Shown here piece after piece: positions 7,396 to 9,798 of a DNA stretch of 9,798 nt. The DNA is from Bacteroidota bacterium (GTDB taxonomy: Bacteria; Bacteroidota; Bacteroidia; Bacteroidales; WCHB1-69): NCBI GenBank assembly GCA_023459435.1, contig JAEWUL010000083.1:1-9798 (forward strand). Reading direction: 5' to 3'. The notes below the pieces were generated by a model, which was not told the DNA's origin, did no database searches, and worked only from the letters and a program-made list of their open reading frames with translations. The translations under genes and the position numbers were made by a program. Each line of letters starts with the position of its first letter. The first letter of the stretch is position 1.

Positions 7396-7412
7396 AATAG
7401 AATGTTTTAAAC

Positions 7413-7441
7413 CAAAAATGACATATTCTAAAAATGTCAAA
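7413..7441 (-). promoter_or_regulatory. Probable promoter of the SulP transporter gene
   Basis: Reading leftward, TTTG (7441-7438) is followed 17 bases later by CATTTTTG (7420-7413), which differs from TAnnTTTG only at the first base. The spacing equals that of the lipoprotein promoter at 4607-4635. The predicted leader is short, about 10 bases before ATG 7395. Together with the start choice this makes a coherent picture, but it is unproven. Confidence 0.5.
7419..7439. promoter_or_regulatory. Inverted repeat between the SulP promoter elements
   Basis: TGACAT (7419-7424) and ATGTCA (7434-7439) are perfect 6-bp arms around 9 bases. The pair spans the spacer between the two promoter elements, touching both. 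This is a typical place for a dimeric regulator to bind, but 6-bp arms in AT-rich DNA can arise by chance. Confidence 0.35.
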
Positions 7442-7533
7442 ATGATATGAAAAATTATTAAATAGTGATTATCAGTAATTTACTTATTATAAATAATAAA
7501 AAATGATCTCCATTTTGAAAAGATTCTACTTGG

Positions 7534-7541
7534 CAAATGTA
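7534..7541 (-). promoter_or_regulatory. Isolated TAnnTTTG box in the btuF-SulP intergenic region
   Basis: TACATTTG (7541-7534 on the minus strand) is a perfect -7 box, but only a poor upstream partner (TTTTACC near 7572-7566) is visible. It could be a second, more distal SulP promoter with a leader of about 130 bases. The rest of 7442-7561 is very AT-rich and holds no gene or clear terminator for the upstream operon. Confidence 0.3.
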
Positions 7542-7561
7542 AGAAAATGTTTCGACTTTAT

Positions 7562-8452
7562 CTAGGGTAAAATGATCTTATTATGAATCTCCCGGATTGC
7601 CAGTATATTTCTTGGTGAAATAATATCTATCCAACCTGATTCAATGGGATAGACACGATTATTTTTAACGGCATCCAATTCAGAATAAGGGTATAATGAG
7701 ATAAAATGGTTATAATCCTCTTTACGAACAAAGATAAGATCGGGATTTTCTTTAAATAGATACTCTCGGCTCACACTCCATGAGTTGAGTTGATCCCCGA
7801 CATTTCTACCTCCTGCTGTGACGATAATATCATGAATATGTGATAAAGCAGGAGCGGTAAAATCACCTCCGGGGCCATAACCAACCACATAATAAACTGA
7901 TTTCCTGGTTGTGATATCATGGTTATTGATTTGCGCTATTTGGCTTTTAAATGCAGTAATTTTATCATCAGAAAGTTCTTTTTTATTCAGAATTTTCCCT
8001 AACTGAGTTAAAGCATTATAGATTCCAGTAATTTTATTTTCTTCTTTGATGGCAATAATCTTAATTCCTGATTTTTCAATTTTTTCCACATCTGAGCGAG
8101 ATATAATTGATCCTATCAAAACCAGATCAGGGTTAAATGAGAGTAATTTTTCAATATTAATTTGCACGAGACCACCTGTTTTGGGAATTTTTTTTGTTTC
8201 CGGTGGGTATTGACAAAACTCAGATACAGCCACTAACTTATTATCAGACTCTAGAAGAAAAATCATTTCTGTGATTGCCGGTGAGAGTGATATTATTCTA
8301 ACAGGCTCTTTATCAAGCACTACCGTTCTATTATAGGAATCGGTTATCTCTAAAAAGAAGCCCGCCGACTCCTTTTGGGGGGAGCGGCAGGCTACACACA
8401 GAGAAATAAAATAAAAATATACTATTACCTTTAACAGGTGGATAGCCTTCAC
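7562..8452 (-). CDS. btuF: BtuF-like cobalamin-binding lipoprotein (ABC transporter substrate-binding protein)
   Basis: This 296-residue protein starts at GTG 8450-8452. A hydrophobic signal region ends in CVAC with Cys22 as the likely lipidated residue; Cys at -3 is unusual for a lipobox. The mature part is a helical-backbone periplasmic binding protein (Peripl_BP_2). It shows RIISLSPAITEMIF (52-65), PKTGG (90-94) and NPDLVL (107-112), all characteristic of the BtuF/FecB group, and its length is normal. Such proteins capture vitamin B12 or iron chelates and hand them to a BtuCD-type permease. B12 is favoured because the gene lies 6 bases after mutA, which encodes a subunit of a B12-dependent enzyme. 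An iron-chelate ligand cannot be excluded. No permease or ATPase gene is in the window. Expression should come from the mutA promoter, which lies beyond the right edge. Confidence 0.85.
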   Translation of the reverse strand: MKAIHLLKVIVYFYFISLCVACRSPQKESAGFFLEITDSYNRTVVLDKEPVRIISLSPAITEMIFLLESDNKLVAVSEFCQYPPETKKIPKTGGLVQINIEKLLSFNPDLVLIGSIISRSDVEKIEKSGIKIIAIKEENKITGIYNALTQLGKILNKKELSDDKITAFKSQIAQINNHDITTRKSVYYVVGYGPGGDFTAPALSHIHDIIVTAGGRNVGDQLNSWSVSREYLFKENPDLIFVRKEDYNHFISLYPYSELDAVKNNRVYPIESGWIDIISPRNILAIREIHNKIILP

Positions 8453-8458
8453 AATGTT

Positions 8459-9798
8459 CTAATTTAGGAGTAACTCATTATATCTTTTAAGCGTTTCCAA
8501 TACATTCACTTTAACATGAATGAAATCGTCAGTACCTGCAGATTTTAGAGTTTCTATGCATTCGGTAGGGTTACCTGCAATTACAAAGAGCACTTTATCA
8601 GATTTTTCTTTGGTAATTTTTGCAGCTTCAACACCCAGAGAAGCATACTCTTCGTCAGAACTGCACATCACTATTACATCAGCATGTGCATCAAATGCGG
8701 CATTAATACCCTCTTCGACAGTATTAAAACCGGCATTATCAATAATTTCGTAACCGGCACAACCAAAGAAATTGGTAATAAAGCCTGCTCTTGCTTGTCT
8801 CATTGCCAGATTCCCGATTTTTAATAAAAATACGACCGGACGATGAGATTTTTGAGCAAACCTTTCGGTTTCGAGTCTTAAATCTTCAAATGCTTTAGCA
8901 CCACGGTAAGATTGTAAGCCCGAAGAGTCGGAATCACAGGATCTTTCCATTTTGTCAAGCATCATTTCATTCACATTAGGATATTGGTTTGTACCCAATA
9001 AGATGTATTTACGGGTAGCAATATCCATATTTCTTTTGTTACAACTAGTTAAAATGTCAGCTTTCACTTCACCATTTTCAACAAGTTTCAACATACCACC
9101 TTCTTTCTCAACATGTTGGAATAACTTCCATGAATGTTCAGCTATAGAATTGGTTAAATTTTCAATATAATAGGAACCTGCAGAAGGGTCAACCACTTTA
9201 TCAAAATAGGATTCCTCTTTTAGGATAATTTGAATATTTCTGTTGATTCTGGCAGAGAACTCATCTTCTTGTTTGTAAACCATATCAAAAGGTTTCAATG
9301 CGATAGAATCTGCACCACCAATAGCTGCTGCCATACCTTCTGTTGTAGATCTTAAGATATTCACATAAGGATCGTACAATGTTTTATTCCAAGAGGATGC
9401 TACGGTATTTACTTTGAGTTCGTAGGCACATTCACATTCAGGGTTGTATTGGTTTACGATAGTAGACCATAACAACCTAATGGCTCTGATTTTAGCAATC
9501 TCCATAAAATAGTTGGTACCAACGGAGAGTGTAAACTGCATTTTTCGGGCAATGTTATGAATTGGAATCCCTTTTTCAGTAAGATAAGCGATATATTCGC
9601 TGGCAATACCTAAAGAATATCCTAATTCCTGAACGATAGTAGCGCCTGCATTATGAAGTGCCAAACCATTCACATTGATCACTCTGAATTTTTTCAATTC
9701 TTTTGTGATATTGATTAATTCAATCAGCTGGTCAAGATCCTGAGCTTTGGAATGGTAGAATTTACCTTGTTTAAGCGCAAAAACGATGGCATCAAAAT
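8459..9798 (-). CDS. mutA: Methylmalonyl-CoA mutase small (beta) subunit, N-terminus off the window
   Basis: The frame is open from the right edge to TAG 8459-8461, giving 445 complete codons before the stop. Visible segments match the mutase small subunit. The end of a TIM-barrel half includes NVNGLALHNAGAT, LRSTTEGMAAAIGGADSI and DPSAGSYYIENLT. A linker follows, then a C-terminal flavodoxin-like domain of about 125 residues beginning near RPVVFLLKIGN. That domain lacks the DxHxxG cobalamin-binding motif, as is normal for the small subunit; the cofactor and active site reside in the large subunit (MutB). The complex interconverts succinyl-CoA and methylmalonyl-CoA in propionate metabolism. 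Full members are about 620 residues, so roughly 170 are missing. A TTG at 9697 is an in-frame leucine codon, not the start, because coding similarity continues upstream of it. The large-subunit gene is not seen here. Confidence 0.95.
   Translation of the reverse strand, partial: FDAIVFALKQGKFYHSKAQDLDQLIELINITKELKKFRVINVNGLALHNAGATIVQELGYSLGIASEYIAYLTEKGIPIHNIARKMQFTLSVGTNYFMEIAKIRAIRLLWSTIVNQYNPECECAYELKVNTVASSWNKTLYDPYVNILRSTTEGMAAAIGGADSIALKPFDMVYKQEDEFSARINRNIQIILKEESYFDKVVDPSAGSYYIENLTNSIAEHSWKLFQHVEKEGGMLKLVENGEVKADILTSCNKRNMDIATRKYILLGTNQYPNVNEMMLDKMERSCDSDSSGLQSYRGAKAFEDLRLETERFAQKSHRPVVFLLKIGNLAMRQARAGFITNFFGCAGYEIIDNAGFNTVEEGINAAFDAHADVIVMCSSDEEYASLGVEAAKITKEKSDKVLFVIAGNPTECIETLKSAGTDDFIHVKVNVLETLKRYNELLLN

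Noticed and set aside
7484..7499. AT-only palindrome TTATTA-TAAA-TAATAA
   Set aside because: It has no G or C, so it would form no stable stem, and such palindromes are expected by chance in DNA this AT-rich.
9695..9697. TTG at 9697 as the start of the mutase gene
   Set aside because: The frame is open to the right edge and the upstream residues continue the mutase sequence, so the gene is truncated by the window.

Overview
The window looks like an AT-rich chromosomal segment of a member of the Bacteroidetes (Bacteroidota). Three things point there: TAnnTTTG-type -7 boxes paired with upstream TTTG elements, near absence of Shine-Dalgarno sequences, and the gene families present, including a giant fused 2-hydroxyacyl-CoA dehydratase activase and a heterodimer-type methylmalonyl-CoA mutase small subunit. 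All seven genes lie on the minus strand, so they are read from right to left. There are no recognisable RNA genes, insertion sequences, CRISPR arrays or att sites.

Right part (7562-9798): the 3' portion of mutA (small subunit of methylmalonyl-CoA mutase, entering from beyond the right edge) is followed after 6 bases by a BtuF-like cobalamin-binding lipoprotein. A subunit of a B12-dependent enzyme and a B12 capture protein thus appear to share an operon. Middle (4653-7395): a SulP-family anion transporter with a C-terminal STAS domain and its own promoter candidate, then an extended short-chain dehydrogenase/epimerase of unknown substrate.

Left-middle (3579-4635): a compact two-gene unit with a strong promoter, a 20-bp palindrome at the predicted transcription start, a 65-residue lipoprotein, an exported Cys/His/Lys-rich protein and a clear intrinsic terminator. 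The exported protein has a cysteine ladder at 9-residue intervals followed by a coiled-coil tail. I do not recognise it as a described family, and it is the most novel-looking item here. Left part (1-3511): 1170 codons of a giant fused protein. It carries two activase domains in tandem, each with two cluster cysteines spaced exactly 39 residues apart, then a cysteine cluster, DUF2229 and a dehydratase-like region running off the left edge.

Several gene starts were moved downstream of the longest open frame because promoter elements or signal peptides fix them. Substrates of the transporter, the epimerase-like enzyme and the giant activase cannot be read from sequence alone.
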